Assembly: GCF_000718025.1 (NCBI RefSeq)
Contig: NZ_JODS01000021.1
Location: 70,202-134,201 of the forward strand
Reading direction: 5' to 3'
DNA from: Kitasatospora purpeofusca
Lineage (GTDB): Bacteria > Actinomycetota > Actinomycetes > Streptomycetales > Streptomycetaceae
Length of the DNA stretch: 64,000 bases
The position numbers and the translations under genes were made by a program. Of this stretch, positions 45,992-55,094 are shown one piece after another. The notes beneath the pieces are model-generated. The model had not been told where the DNA came from. It did not search any database and saw only the letters and a program-made list of their open reading frames with translations. Each line of letters begins with the position of its first letter. Position 1 is the stretch's first letter.

Positions 45992-47085
45992 GCGGCGCCC
46001 ACCTCCTGCGCAGTGGCGGCGGCCGTGACCCGCGCCGCGTGGGTGGGGGCGTCCGGCACGTCGTCCGGGCGTCCGATCGCGAACTCCCGGCGCAGCACGG
46101 GCACGACCTCCTCGCCGAGGATGTCGAGCTGCTCCAGGACGGTCTTGAGGGGCAGACCCGCGTGGTCCATCAGGAAGAGCTGGCGCTGGTAGTGGCCCAC
46201 GCTCTCCCGGAAGGACAGGGTCCGTTCGATGACCTGCTGGGGAGAGCCCACGGTCAGCGGGGTCTGCTCGGTGAACTCCTCCAGCGACGGACCGTGCCCG
46301 TAGACCGGCGCGTTGTCGAAGTACGGACGGAACTCCCGTATCGCGTCCTGCGAGTTCTTGCGCAGGAAGACCTGGCCGCCCAGCCCCACGATGGCGTCCT
46401 CCGGGCGACCGTGGCCGTGGTGGGCGTACCGGCGCCGGTACAGCTGCACCATGCGCCTGGTGTGATCGGCCGGCCAGAAGATGTTGTTGTGGAAGAAGCC
46501 GTCGCCGTAGAACGCGGCCTGTTCGGCGATCTCCGGTGACCTGATGGATCCGTGCCAGACGAACGGCGGCACCCCGTCCAGAGGTCGGGGTGTCGACGTG
46601 AAGGCCTGCAGGGGCGTGCGGAACCTGCCCTCCCAGTCCACCACGTCCTCACGCCACAACCGGCGCAGCAGCGCGTAGTTCTCCTTGGCGAGGTCGATGC
46701 CCTGGCGGATGTCCTGTCCGAACCAGGGGTACACCGGTCCGGTGTTGCCACGCCCCAGCATGAGGTCGACCCGGCCGTCGGCCAGGTGCTGGAGCATCGC
46801 GTAGTCCTCCGCGATCTTCACCGGGTCGTTGGTGGTGATCAGGGTCGTGGCGGTGGACAGGACCAGCTTCTCGGTGCGGGCGGCGATGTGGCCGAGCAGG
46901 GTGGTCGGGGACGACGGGACGAACGGGGGGTTGTGATGCTCTCCGGTCGCGAAGACGTCCAGGCCGACCTCCTCGGCCTTGAGGGCGATGGCGACCATCG
47001 CCTTGATGCGCTCGTGCTCCGTCGGAACACGGCCGTCGGTGGGGTCGGGTGTCACGTCCCCGACGGTGAAGATGCCGAACTGCAT
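45988..47085 (-). CDS. LLM-class flavin-dependent monooxygenase
   Basis: This is a 365-residue luciferase-like monooxygenase. It has FATGEHHNPPFVPSSP, LMLGRGNTGPVYPWFG and the family ending around a phosphate- and FMN-binding barrel. It is of the CE1758 type, paired with the reductase that follows. Substrate unknown. The ATG at 47085 opens a two-gene unit. Inferred role: reduced-flavin-dependent oxidation of a small organic compound. Confidence 0.88.
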   Translation of the reverse strand: MQFGIFTVGDVTPDPTDGRVPTEHERIKAMVAIALKAEEVGLDVFATGEHHNPPFVPSSPTTLLGHIAARTEKLVLSTATTLITTNDPVKIAEDYAMLQHLADGRVDLMLGRGNTGPVYPWFGQDIRQGIDLAKENYALLRRLWREDVVDWEGRFRTPLQAFTSTPRPLDGVPPFVWHGSIRSPEIAEQAAFYGDGFFHNNIFWPADHTRRMVQLYRRRYAHHGHGRPEDAIVGLGGQVFLRKNSQDAIREFRPYFDNAPVYGHGPSLEEFTEQTPLTVGSPQQVIERTLSFRESVGHYQRQLFLMDHAGLPLKTVLEQLDILGEEVVPVLRREFAIGRPDDVPDAPTHAARVTAAATAQEVGAA

Positions 47086-47125
47086 GATGCTTCTGCTCTC
47101 CTGAACCTGTCTGGATGCGGTGGTC

Positions 47126-47201
47126 GCGGGCCCCGAAGCCGGAGGACGCCCGTCGTCCGGTTCGGGGCCCGCGGCAGCCGGGCCGGTCGTCCGGCTGCCG
47201 C
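47126..47201 (-). terminator. Two tandem hairpins after the hydrolase at 47239
   Basis: The arms 47126-47137 and 47161-47172 pair perfectly over 12 bp, with a further near-perfect inner stem. A second hairpin pairs 47171-47181 with 47191-47201 over 11 bp. Both lie downstream of the hydrolase gene and upstream of the monooxygenase start, so they separate the two units. Confidence 0.7.
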
Positions 47202-47238
47202 GGGCGGGGTCACCCCGTGTGAACCGGCGGGAGCCGCC

Positions 47239-48075
47239 TCACTTCGCCAGGAACGCGAGGAGCGCGGCGTTGACCTCCTCCGCGTGGGTCCACAGCAGGC
47301 CGTGCGGGGCGCCGTCGATCTCGACGTAGTCGGCGGACGGGAGGGCGGTGTGGAAGGGACGCGCGGTGTTTTCGGCCGGGAGGATGCGGTCGGCCGTGCC
47401 GTGCAGGATCAGGGCGGGGACGTCGACGGCCGGGATGTCGGCACGGAAGTCGGTGTACCAGGTCGACGGCGCCGCCGAGGCCGCGAAGGAGCCGCCGCCG
47501 GCCGCGGTGTTCCAGCTGTTGCGGACGGCCTCCTCGCTGATGCGGGTGCCCAGGTTCTCGTCGAGGTTGTAGAAGTCGTTGAAGAAGGCGGTGTAGTAGG
47601 CGTAGCGGTCGGCCTTCACCGCGGCGACGATGCCGTCGAAGAACTCCTTCGGGGCGACACCGTCCGGGTTGTCGTCGCTCTTCAGCAGGCAGGGCTCCAG
47701 CGAGGCGAGGAAAGCGACCTTGGCGACGCGGGCGGAGCCGTACGCGGAGACGTAGCGGGCGACCTCGCCGGTGCCCATGGAGAAGCCCACGAGGACGGCG
47801 TCGTTCAGGTCGAGGGTCTCCATCACGGTGTGCAGGTCGGCCGCGAAGGTGTCGTAGTCGTAGCCGGTCGTCGGCTGGGAGGACCGGCCGAAGCCGCGGC
47901 GGTCGTAGGTGATGACGCGGTAGCCGGCGTCGAGGAGCGCGGCGCTCTGGCGCTCCCAGGAGTGGCCGTCGAGGGGGAAGCCGTGGATGAGCACGACCGG
48001 CTGGCCGGTGCCGTGGTCCTCGTAGTAGACCTCGACGGCGGTGGTGTTCTCCTGGCCAACGGTGATGTACGGCAT
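47239..48075 (-). CDS. Alpha/beta hydrolase, chloroperoxidase-like (copy 2)
   Basis: This 278-residue protein has VVLIHGFPLDG, GFSMG, LHGTADRILP and GAPHGLLWTHAEEVN as catalytic blocks. It is strikingly similar to the hydrolase at 36564-37397 over its whole length, for example YYEDHGTG, VITYDRRGFG and GYDYDTFAADL in both. The two are paralogues separated by about 10 kb. Cofactor-free haloperoxidase or esterase activity is expected; the physiological substrate is unknown. Tandem terminators follow it. Confidence 0.88.
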   Translation of the reverse strand: MPYITVGQENTTAVEVYYEDHGTGQPVVLIHGFPLDGHSWERQSAALLDAGYRVITYDRRGFGRSSQPTTGYDYDTFAADLHTVMETLDLNDAVLVGFSMGTGEVARYVSAYGSARVAKVAFLASLEPCLLKSDDNPDGVAPKEFFDGIVAAVKADRYAYYTAFFNDFYNLDENLGTRISEEAVRNSWNTAAGGGSFAASAAPSTWYTDFRADIPAVDVPALILHGTADRILPAENTARPFHTALPSADYVEIDGAPHGLLWTHAEEVNAALLAFLAK

Positions 48076-48140
48076 GGCTGTGTGTTCCTCGCTTCGGTTC
48101 GGCTGGTCCGCGCGTCGTCGCGGCGCGGAATGCCGTCACG

Positions 48141-50954
48141 CTATGGCGGGGGAGGCGCCGCCGATTGTCGTGCGACGCCCCGGGCCTTGCCCGCGGGCGC
48201 AGAGTGCGCGGACGCGGACGGGCCGGTCGCGTCGACTGCGGCCTGCGCCAGTACCAGCCGGGTCAGGTGGACCCGTGAGTTCACCGAGAGCTTGCGGAAG
48301 ATCGACGTCAGATGCGTGTTGACCGTGTGCGGAGACACGATCAGGGCGGCAGCGGCCGACCGGTTGGTGTGTCCTGCGGCGATGAGCCGGGCGACCTTGC
48401 GTTCCGAAGCGGTGAGCGCGTCCCACCCCTGGCTGGGGCGAGGGCGGGCCGGGCGTCGACCGGAGCCCGTCACGGCCCGGTCCAGTTCCGCCCGGACCCT
48501 GTCGGCCTCGGACCCGGCCCCCGCGTGGGCGTACGCCTCGTAGGCCCTCGTCAGGGCGGGTATCGCGGCGGCGTCTCCTACGACAGACAGCGCGCGGCCG
48601 AGGTCGGCGCGGGCCGCCGCGAGGTGCAGCGGCCGGGGCCCGTTGAGAAGGATCCGGACGGACCGTTCCAGAAGGCCGGGATCGGCGTTCACCAGCGCCG
48701 CCGTGTGCGTGGCCGTCCCCTGTGCCGTCGGCACGGCGGGGTTGTGGGAGGCGTAGTCGGCCGCCTGGGCCGCGAGGTCCACGGCCAGGGCCCGGTCTCC
48801 GGCACGCAGGGCGATCTGCACGGCCTCGACGAACCGGGTGCGCAGGAGCCTCCAGCGGACGAAGGGGTGGTCCCGCTGGGCGGACCGCAGCCGTTCGGCC
48901 GCCGCCGCGTGATCGCCGTCGGCGTCGGCGAGGAGGGCCTCCAGGTACTGGTGGGCGGCGTGGTTCCCCGGGTTCGGCCGGCCGGCCACCGCCGCCCTGA
49001 CGACCTCGACGTGTTCCTCCGCGGCTTCGCGATCGCCACGCAGCAGCGCCAGCCAGCCCCGGTGGACCCGAACGTTGACCAGGTTCGCGGGCACGTGGAT
49101 GTCCGCTTCCAGCCGCTCGGTGGTGACGAGGTCGGCCTCCGCGTCGTCGAGCCGCCCGAGCCCCAGATTCAGGCTTCCCTGCGCCCACATCAGCATCGCG
49201 GGCCGCAGCGGATCGTCGCCCGCCGTCCGCAGCAGGTGCCGGGCCGTGTCGAAGTCGTCCAGGTGGACACGGGCGACGACCTCCTCGGGCAGGAACGCCG
49301 CGTCGAACGCGCTGAGCGCCGTGTGGTGGTCGACGGCGGACGCGCACTCGCCCGCGTTGAGGGCGATCTCGCCCAGGCCCCACAGCGCGATGACGCGGGC
49401 CTCCCGGTCCTGTGCGCGCTCCGCCTCGGCGAACGCCCGTTCCGCGGTCGTGCGAGCGCTGCCGAGGTCGCGGCCGCGGGACTGGGCGAGCGCGAGTCGC
49501 GCGGTCAGCCGGGCGCGGACCGCCGGGTCGGTGACGACGCCCAGGGCGGCCCTCGAGCGGCGGGTCAGCTCATGGATGTCGTCGAGGTGCCACAGCGTGT
49601 CCCCGAGGACCGACTGCAGACGGGCGAAGACGTCCAACGGGGGCTGCCGGGCCAGGAGGACGTCGCCGGTCTCCCGTGCCCGGGTGTACCGGCCCGCGCG
49701 GGTGAGGGCGGTGATGGCCCGTTCACCCACGTCGAACTCCGTGGGATCGTGGGGCGGCACCAGGTCCATGGCGCGCACGGACAGATCGGCGGCGAGGTCG
49801 GGCATGACGGTGAGTACGTCCGAGGCAGCGCGGCCGAGCAGCCGGATCGCCTCCCGGTCACCCGGTTCGGCGCTCTTGAGCAGGTGCGGGACAGCGTCGG
49901 CCGAGGTGCGGCCCGCCGCGACGAGCAGACTCGCCGCCTCCCGGTGCAGTGCCCGCCGCGCGGAGGGTGCGAGGTCGGCGTAGACCGCCTGCCGGAGCAG
50001 ATCGTGGCGGAACACGAGGCGTTCGCCGTCGTCCTCGATGAGCCCGGCGCCGATCGCCTCGTGCAGTTCGCCGATGAGGCCCGAGGCCGGCCTGCCGCAC
50101 AGGGCCGCAGCGTCGGCGAGGTGGAAGGCGCGGCCCAGGACCGAACCGATCCGCAGGAATGCGAGGGTGCCCGGTCGGAGCGCGGACAGCTTGCCGCGGA
50201 CCCCGAGCACCAGCCGCTCCGGCGGCTCGGCCCCGTCCGCACCCGACGCCGCGATGCCTTCCAGCACCTCCGTCGCGAGGAACGGGTTACCGCCGGCGGT
50301 GTCGAGCAACCCGGTGACGCGATCCGGCACCGTCCCGCCGAGTACGTCCCGCGCCAACTCGGCGAGCGCCGCACCGGACAGCGGCCGCAGCGCGAGCGTC
50401 GCCGTCCGGGTGGCGCCCCCGCGCAGGTCCGGGTTCTCCCTCCCCGCGAGCAGCCAGAGAACCGGGGAGGCCAGCAGTCGCGCCGGCATGACGTTCAGTG
50501 CGAACCGGCTCAGCGGATCGGTCCACTGGACGTCGTCGATCGCGATCAGTGTGGGAGCGCCCGTCGAGCGCTCCTCGATCAGCCGGGCCAGCCGTTCGAC
50601 CAGCCAGACGCGCTGGTCGTGGTGGCCCGCCAGGTGCGCGAAGTCCTCCGCGGCCAGCAGCGGCGGGTCGCCGTGCAGCAGGCCCGAGGCCAGCGACGCC
50701 AGCGGTGCCAGCTCGTGCAGCTCCTCGGCGCGCCCCCGGCTGACGGTGAACCCGCTGGCGCGTGCGATCGAGACGGTCTCATCCAGCAGGGCGGTCTTCC
50801 CGATCCCCGGCTCGCCCAGGAGCAGGGCGATCCCACTGCCGTCGCCGGCGCGCACCGCCTCGACCATGGCCCGCAGCTGTTCCAGCTCGGCTTCCCGGCC
50901 GCGCAGACCCGGCCGGCTCAGCCGGGCGTCCGTGCTCATCTCCTGCGGTGTCAT
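48141..50954 (-). CDS. LAL-family LuxR regulator coupled to a sugar ABC transporter
   Basis: This is a 937-residue LAL protein. It has an intact Walker A, GEPGIGKT, at residues 47-54, a Walker B with LIAIDDVQWTD, a TPR-like middle, and a C-terminal LuxR HTH from ALTASERKVARLIAAGH to SPHTVNTHLTSIFRKL. The ATG at 50954 overlaps the stop of the permease gene (ATGA), so it is translated with the transporter operon and very likely regulates it, in the manner of MalT-like activators. An ATG at 50939 is a possible internal start. Confidence 0.92.
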   Translation of the reverse strand: MTPQEMSTDARLSRPGLRGREAELEQLRAMVEAVRAGDGSGIALLLGEPGIGKTALLDETVSIARASGFTVSRGRAEELHELAPLASLASGLLHGDPPLLAAEDFAHLAGHHDQRVWLVERLARLIEERSTGAPTLIAIDDVQWTDPLSRFALNVMPARLLASPVLWLLAGRENPDLRGGATRTATLALRPLSGAALAELARDVLGGTVPDRVTGLLDTAGGNPFLATEVLEGIAASGADGAEPPERLVLGVRGKLSALRPGTLAFLRIGSVLGRAFHLADAAALCGRPASGLIGELHEAIGAGLIEDDGERLVFRHDLLRQAVYADLAPSARRALHREAASLLVAAGRTSADAVPHLLKSAEPGDREAIRLLGRAASDVLTVMPDLAADLSVRAMDLVPPHDPTEFDVGERAITALTRAGRYTRARETGDVLLARQPPLDVFARLQSVLGDTLWHLDDIHELTRRSRAALGVVTDPAVRARLTARLALAQSRGRDLGSARTTAERAFAEAERAQDREARVIALWGLGEIALNAGECASAVDHHTALSAFDAAFLPEEVVARVHLDDFDTARHLLRTAGDDPLRPAMLMWAQGSLNLGLGRLDDAEADLVTTERLEADIHVPANLVNVRVHRGWLALLRGDREAAEEHVEVVRAAVAGRPNPGNHAAHQYLEALLADADGDHAAAAERLRSAQRDHPFVRWRLLRTRFVEAVQIALRAGDRALAVDLAAQAADYASHNPAVPTAQGTATHTAALVNADPGLLERSVRILLNGPRPLHLAAARADLGRALSVVGDAAAIPALTRAYEAYAHAGAGSEADRVRAELDRAVTGSGRRPARPRPSQGWDALTASERKVARLIAAGHTNRSAAAALIVSPHTVNTHLTSIFRKLSVNSRVHLTRLVLAQAAVDATGPSASAHSAPAGKARGVARQSAAPPPP

Positions 50955-51856
50955 CCCTTGACGGACCCCGCGAGCAGACCTCGGGCGACGTGCCGCCGGA
51001 AGAGGAGGAAGACGAGCAGCGGGACGAACGCCGACACGAACGCTCCCGCGGTGAGCCGCTGCCACTCGTTGCCGCGCGTGCCGGCCATGGCCGCCAGTCC
51101 GACCGTCACCGGAGCGGTCTCGGCGGTCCCGCCCGACAGCGTCATCGCCACCAGCAGGTCGTTCCACACCCAGACGAACTGGATGACCGCGAACGTCACC
51201 AGGACCGGGCGGGCCAGCGGCAGCACGATCCGGAGCAGCAGTGTCGCGTGTGACGCGCCGTCGACCCGGGCTGCCTCGATCAGGTCACGGGGCAGTCCGG
51301 CCAGGTAGTTGTGGAGGAGGAACACCGCGACCGGCAACGCGAAGACCGTGTGCGCGAACCACGCCTGGCTGAACCGAGCCGCTCCGGTGGCGTTCCAGGC
51401 GGGCAGGAACAGCCATCCGCGGGAGAAGAGCCGCAGCAGTGGGACGAGCACCATCTGGAGGGGCACGATCTGGAGCGCGAAAATGCCGACGACGAGCACA
51501 TCGCGCCCCTTGAAGTCGATCCACGCCAGGGCGTACGCGGCGAGGAACGCCAGCGTGAGCGGGAACAGCACCGAGGGCAGGGTGATGACGATCGAGTTGA
51601 CGAGGTGGTCGGCGAGCCGGCCCGACGCGTTCCCGGTGCCGAACAGCACCTCGCGGTAGTTGGCGAGCGTGAGGTGGGGCGAGCCGAACACGGTCCACCA
51701 GCCGGTCGTCTTGATCTCGGCCTCGGGACGGAACGAGGAGAGGAACAGACCGAGCGTCGGAACGGTCCACAGGATCGCGGTCACCACGGCGGCCAGCGAG
51801 AACACGCGGGAGGACAGCCGCTCCCGGACACCGCTCACCCCGCGTACCCCGCTCAC
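50951..51856 (-). CDS. Sugar ABC transporter permease (second subunit)
   Basis: This 301-residue membrane protein has six hydrophobic segments. The cytoplasmic EAA loop reads LIEAARVDGASHATLLLRIV, the contact site for the ATPase. It is of the carbohydrate CUT1 permease type (MalG/AglG-like). The GTG at 51856 overlaps the stop of the first permease. The N-terminus contains a short repeat (VSGVRGVSGVRE); a GTG at 51838 would remove it. Confidence 0.9.
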   Translation of the reverse strand: MSGVRGVSGVRERLSSRVFSLAAVVTAILWTVPTLGLFLSSFRPEAEIKTTGWWTVFGSPHLTLANYREVLFGTGNASGRLADHLVNSIVITLPSVLFPLTLAFLAAYALAWIDFKGRDVLVVGIFALQIVPLQMVLVPLLRLFSRGWLFLPAWNATGAARFSQAWFAHTVFALPVAVFLLHNYLAGLPRDLIEAARVDGASHATLLLRIVLPLARPVLVTFAVIQFVWVWNDLLVAMTLSGGTAETAPVTVGLAAMAGTRGNEWQRLTAGAFVSAFVPLLVFLLFRRHVARGLLAGSVKG

Positions 51857-52818
51857 CCCACGCTCCGCTGCGTACGGACCTTGTAGGCCACGACAGGGGT
51901 GACGAGGAGGAAGAGCAGCACCGCGAGGGCCGCGCCGTGGCCGGTCCGGCCGTAGCGGAAGGACTGGTCGTACATCTCGTGGGCGATGACAGCGGTGTCG
52001 AACTGCCCGGCGGTCATGGTTTTGACGATGTCGAACGCCTTGAAGGTGCCGATCACCTCGGTGAGGACGACGACGAGCAGCGTGGGTCTGATCGACGGCA
52101 CGGTGATGTGCCGGAGGATCTGCCGCGGTGACGCGCCGTCCAGCCGGGCCGCCTCGACGATCTCGCCGGGAACCGCCGTGATCGCGCCTGCCAGCAGGAG
52201 GGCCGCGAAGCCTGTCTGGGCCCACACCATCGCCACGATGAGGAACAGGACGTTCCAGGGGGAGTCCACGAGCCACTGTCTCGGCTCGCCGCCGAACGCC
52301 ACGACGAGTTCGTTCAGCAGCCCGATCTGCTCCGCGCCGGCCGGCCGGTAGGCGTAGACGAACTTCCAGACCAGGCCGGCGCCGACGAACGAGATCGCCA
52401 TCGGCAGCAGGACGAGGGACAGGGCGAGCGCCCGGAACCGCGCACGGACGACGGCCGCGGCGTAGAGGAGACCGATCCCCGTCACCAGCGGGGGCACGAG
52501 CACCACCCACGCCAGGGTGTTGCGGAGCGCGATCAGCGCCTCGGGGTCGGTGAACATCCACACGTAGTTGTCGACGCCGACCCAGGTGTCCCCTTCGTCG
52601 TCCATGAACGACAGGCCCAGGGTGTGCAGGCCGGGCAGAAGGAGGCCAATGGTGAGCAGCAGCAGGGCGGGGGCCAGCAGCAGGAAGGCCGCGCCCCGCC
52701 TCCGTGCCGGCCCTCGGTGCAGTGCCAGGAGGATCAGGCCGACCACGGCCGAGAACGCGACGACGCCCTGGAGAAGGTGGGCCAGCTTCGGTTGCTGAGC
52801 GACGACGTCGAACGGCAT
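51853..52818 (-). CDS. Sugar ABC transporter permease (first subunit)
   Basis: This 321-residue membrane protein has seven or eight hydrophobic segments. Its EAA loop is EIVEAARLDGASPRQILRHI. It is of MalF/AglF type. The ATG overlaps the stop of the binding-protein gene by one base (TGATG). No ATP-binding subunit is encoded in the operon; in Streptomyces the shared ATPase MsiK commonly serves such importers, which is the likely case here. Confidence 0.9.
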   Translation of the reverse strand: MPFDVVAQQPKLAHLLQGVVAFSAVVGLILLALHRGPARRRGAAFLLLAPALLLLTIGLLLPGLHTLGLSFMDDEGDTWVGVDNYVWMFTDPEALIALRNTLAWVVLVPPLVTGIGLLYAAAVVRARFRALALSLVLLPMAISFVGAGLVWKFVYAYRPAGAEQIGLLNELVVAFGGEPRQWLVDSPWNVLFLIVAMVWAQTGFAALLLAGAITAVPGEIVEAARLDGASPRQILRHITVPSIRPTLLVVVLTEVIGTFKAFDIVKTMTAGQFDTAVIAHEMYDQSFRYGRTGHGAALAVLLFLLVTPVVAYKVRTQRSVG

Positions 52819-54146
52819 CAGTGGCTCGGCCAGGACCGTTCGATGGCCGCCGCCACCGATTCGGTGTCCTTGCCGCTGATCCAGTCGACGGCTCCCTTCC
52901 AGAAGGTGCCCGCGCCGACGGCCGCGGGCATCTGGTCGGAACCGTCGAACCTGAACTGTGTCCGGGGATCCTGGAGCAGCTGGATCGAGAGTTTGTCGAT
53001 CGGGCCGGCGGCGTCGGCCGGATCCACTCCCTTGTTCGCGGAGACGAAGGGGCCCTTCTTCATCCGAGCGTTGGCGAAGTCGGCGCTCGCCAGGTATTCC
53101 CGGAAGGCTCGCACCTCGGGGCGGTCGGAGAACGCCGTGGCGAACGTCCCTCCGCCCAGGACGGGCTTGCTGGTCGTGTCCGCCCCCGGAAGGAGGAAGG
53201 CGAACACGTCCCCGTCCGGTCCGATCCGGGTGCCCTTCGGCCAGTGCTCGGCGTAGAACGACGCCTGGCGGTGCATCGCGCAGTCGCCGGAGAGGATCGG
53301 CGTGCCGCCGTCCTGGTAGGAGATCGAGGCCATCGAGCGGGCCGATCCGTAGCCGCCGTTGGCATAGCGGTCGCTCCTGAGGATCGATCCCACCGTGTCC
53401 ATGGCCCGGACCACTCGCGGGTCGTTGAACGGGATCCGGTGGGAGACCCACTGGTCGTAGACGTCCGGCCCCTGCTGGCGGAGCAGGACGTCCTCGATCC
53501 AGTCCGTCACGGGCCATCCGGTGGCCTCGCCGGATTCGAGGCCCGCACACCACGGTTTGACCCCCGATGCGGCGACCTTCTCCGTCACGTCCATCAGTTC
53601 GGCCCAGGTGCGGGGGACGGTCAGCCCCCTGTCGCGGAAGAGCTTCGGCGAGTACCAGACGAAGGACTTCACGTTCGCGACCAACGGAGTGCCGTAGAGG
53701 GTGCCGTTCACGGTCGCGTAGCTGTTCCAGTCCGCCGACCAGCCCTGTTCGGCCAGGGAGACGAGCTCCGCGCTCGCGGGTCGGAGCTTCCCCCCGCGCG
53801 CGAATCGTTCCAGGAGCCCGGGCTGGGCGAAGAACGCCACGTCGGGGGCGTGGCCGCCCTCGACCCGGAGTTGGATCTGGGCCTCGAACTCCCCGTTTCC
53901 CTCGTACTGGACGTCGATCCCCGTGCAGGCGGCGAAGCCGGCCCAGGTCTCTTCGAACAGGTCTGCTTCCCTGTCCCGGCTGGGCGCGTAGACGGTGACG
54001 TGGGTCCCGGGGTGTTTGCCGTACCGCGTGTACGGCCCGCAGTCCCCGGCCTCGCCGGACGAGGAAGCGCTGGGAGGGGCGACGCATGCGGCGGCCGTGA
54101 CGACGATGGCGATAACGGCGAGCGCGAGCCTCGCGCCGAACCTCAT
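52818..54146 (-). CDS. Sugar-binding lipoprotein of the ABC transporter
   Basis: This 442-residue secreted lipoprotein has a basic N-terminus, a hydrophobic stretch and the lipobox VTAAAC, giving a lipidated cysteine at residue 21. The mature protein is a family 1 extracellular solute-binding protein with APDVAFFAQPGLLERFA and the PVLGGGTFATAFSD part near the end. Similarity to AglE-type alpha-glucoside binding proteins is my impression, not proven. It is the first gene of a four-gene operon ending with the LAL regulator. Confidence 0.9.
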   Translation of the reverse strand: MRFGARLALAVIAIVVTAAACVAPPSASSSGEAGDCGPYTRYGKHPGTHVTVYAPSRDREADLFEETWAGFAACTGIDVQYEGNGEFEAQIQLRVEGGHAPDVAFFAQPGLLERFARGGKLRPASAELVSLAEQGWSADWNSYATVNGTLYGTPLVANVKSFVWYSPKLFRDRGLTVPRTWAELMDVTEKVAASGVKPWCAGLESGEATGWPVTDWIEDVLLRQQGPDVYDQWVSHRIPFNDPRVVRAMDTVGSILRSDRYANGGYGSARSMASISYQDGGTPILSGDCAMHRQASFYAEHWPKGTRIGPDGDVFAFLLPGADTTSKPVLGGGTFATAFSDRPEVRAFREYLASADFANARMKKGPFVSANKGVDPADAAGPIDKLSIQLLQDPRTQFRFDGSDQMPAAVGAGTFWKGAVDWISGKDTESVAAAIERSWPSH

Positions 54147-54204
54147 GGGTGTGCTTCCTCCGTTCGCCCGCCGAGTGTTCTCGGGGGCGGACCGAAGCTA
54201 CCAG

Positions 54205-54233
54205 CGTTCGAACATAATCAACCAATCGTTCGA
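54205..54233. promoter_or_regulatory. Candidate operator upstream of the ABC transporter operon
   Basis: CGTTCGA occurs at 54205-54211 and again at 54227-54233, 22 bp apart (two helical turns), in the same orientation, in an unusually AT-rich stretch 59-87 bp before the binding-protein start. Direct repeats with helical spacing suit MalT/LAL-type activators. Confidence 0.45.
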
Positions 54234-54248
54234 GGTCACAGGCTTGTG

Positions 54249-54290
54249 TGCCCGTCCGAGCCCACACCGGAGGGTGGGCTCGGACGGGCA
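54249..54290 (-). terminator. Perfect 17-bp stem terminator
   Basis: Bases 54249-54265 and 54274-54290 are exact reverse complements with an 8-nt loop. The hairpin lies 18 bp beyond the stop of the hydrolase at 54308-55033 and upstream of the ABC promoter, so it insulates the two units. Confidence 0.8.
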
Positions 54291-54307
54291 CCGGTGGCGC
54301 GGGCGGG

Positions 54308-55033
54308 TCAGCGGGTGACGGACCGGGCCGCGTCCTGGATCAGCGCGGCCACTGCTTCGGGCCGGGCGAGCATGACCAGGTGCGAGGAGTCGACCTCGAC
54401 GGTGGTCATGCCGGCCCGCTCGTAGCCGTAGCGCTCCACGTCGGGGTTGATGGTCCGGTCGGAGGTGGCGACCAGGCCCCACGACGGCTTGCTCTTCCAG
54501 GCCGCGACCGGGGCCGCCTCCGAGAAGGCCCGCGCGGCCAGGGGGCGCTGGGAGACGGCGAGCACCGCGGCGAGCCCGGGGTCGACGTCGGCGGCGAAGA
54601 GGGCGGGGAACCGCTCGACATCCACCGAGACGTCGGTGCCGGCCTCGGCGGATCCGATCGCGGGGAACGGCGTGAAGACGAGCGCGTCAGCGAGGCCGGA
54701 GTCGGGGAAACGCCCCTGCAGCTCGCCCAGGCTCTCGCCCTCCTCCAGCGCGTATCCCGCCAGGTAGACGAGTGCCCGGACGTTCTCCTCCACGCCGGCG
54801 AGGGTGATGACGGCGCCACCGTAGGAGTGGCCGACCAGGATCACGGGTCCGTCGACAGCACGTATCACCGAGGCGATGTACGCGGCGTCTTCCACCAGGC
54901 TGCGGTTGGGCACGGCGGGAGCCACTGCCTTCAGGCCCGCGGCGGTCAGCTCCGGTATGACGCGGGCGTAACTGGAGGCGTCGGCGAAGGCGCCGTGGAC
55001 CAGCACGACGGTGGGTTCGGCGGATCGGGACAT
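54308..55033 (-). CDS. Alpha/beta hydrolase, EstA-like (copy 2)
   Basis: This 241-residue protein has TVVLVHGAFADASSY, the serine in GHSYGG and a histidine in VDSSHLVML near the end. It is a clear paralogue of the hydrolase at 38273-38986, with shared blocks such as GPVILVGHSYGGA and GESLGELQGRFPDS. The ATG at 55033 has AGGAG 6 nt upstream; a start 48 bp earlier lacks one. Substrate unknown. A strong terminator follows. Confidence 0.88.
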   Translation of the reverse strand: MSRSAEPTVVLVHGAFADASSYARVIPELTAAGLKAVAPAVPNRSLVEDAAYIASVIRAVDGPVILVGHSYGGAVITLAGVEENVRALVYLAGYALEEGESLGELQGRFPDSGLADALVFTPFPAIGSAEAGTDVSVDVERFPALFAADVDPGLAAVLAVSQRPLAARAFSEAAPVAAWKSKPSWGLVATSDRTINPDVERYGYERAGMTTVEVDSSHLVMLARPEAVAALIQDAARSVTR

Positions 55034-55094
55034 GGGGGAACTCCTGTTCAGTCGTTGTGACGGTGCGGTTGCGGTGTTCACGAGCGCGGGACGG

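Noticed and set aside
48312..51308. 998-codon plus-strand frame opposite the LAL regulator
   Set aside because: Shadow of a gene with clear Walker and HTH motifs; no recognisable protein.
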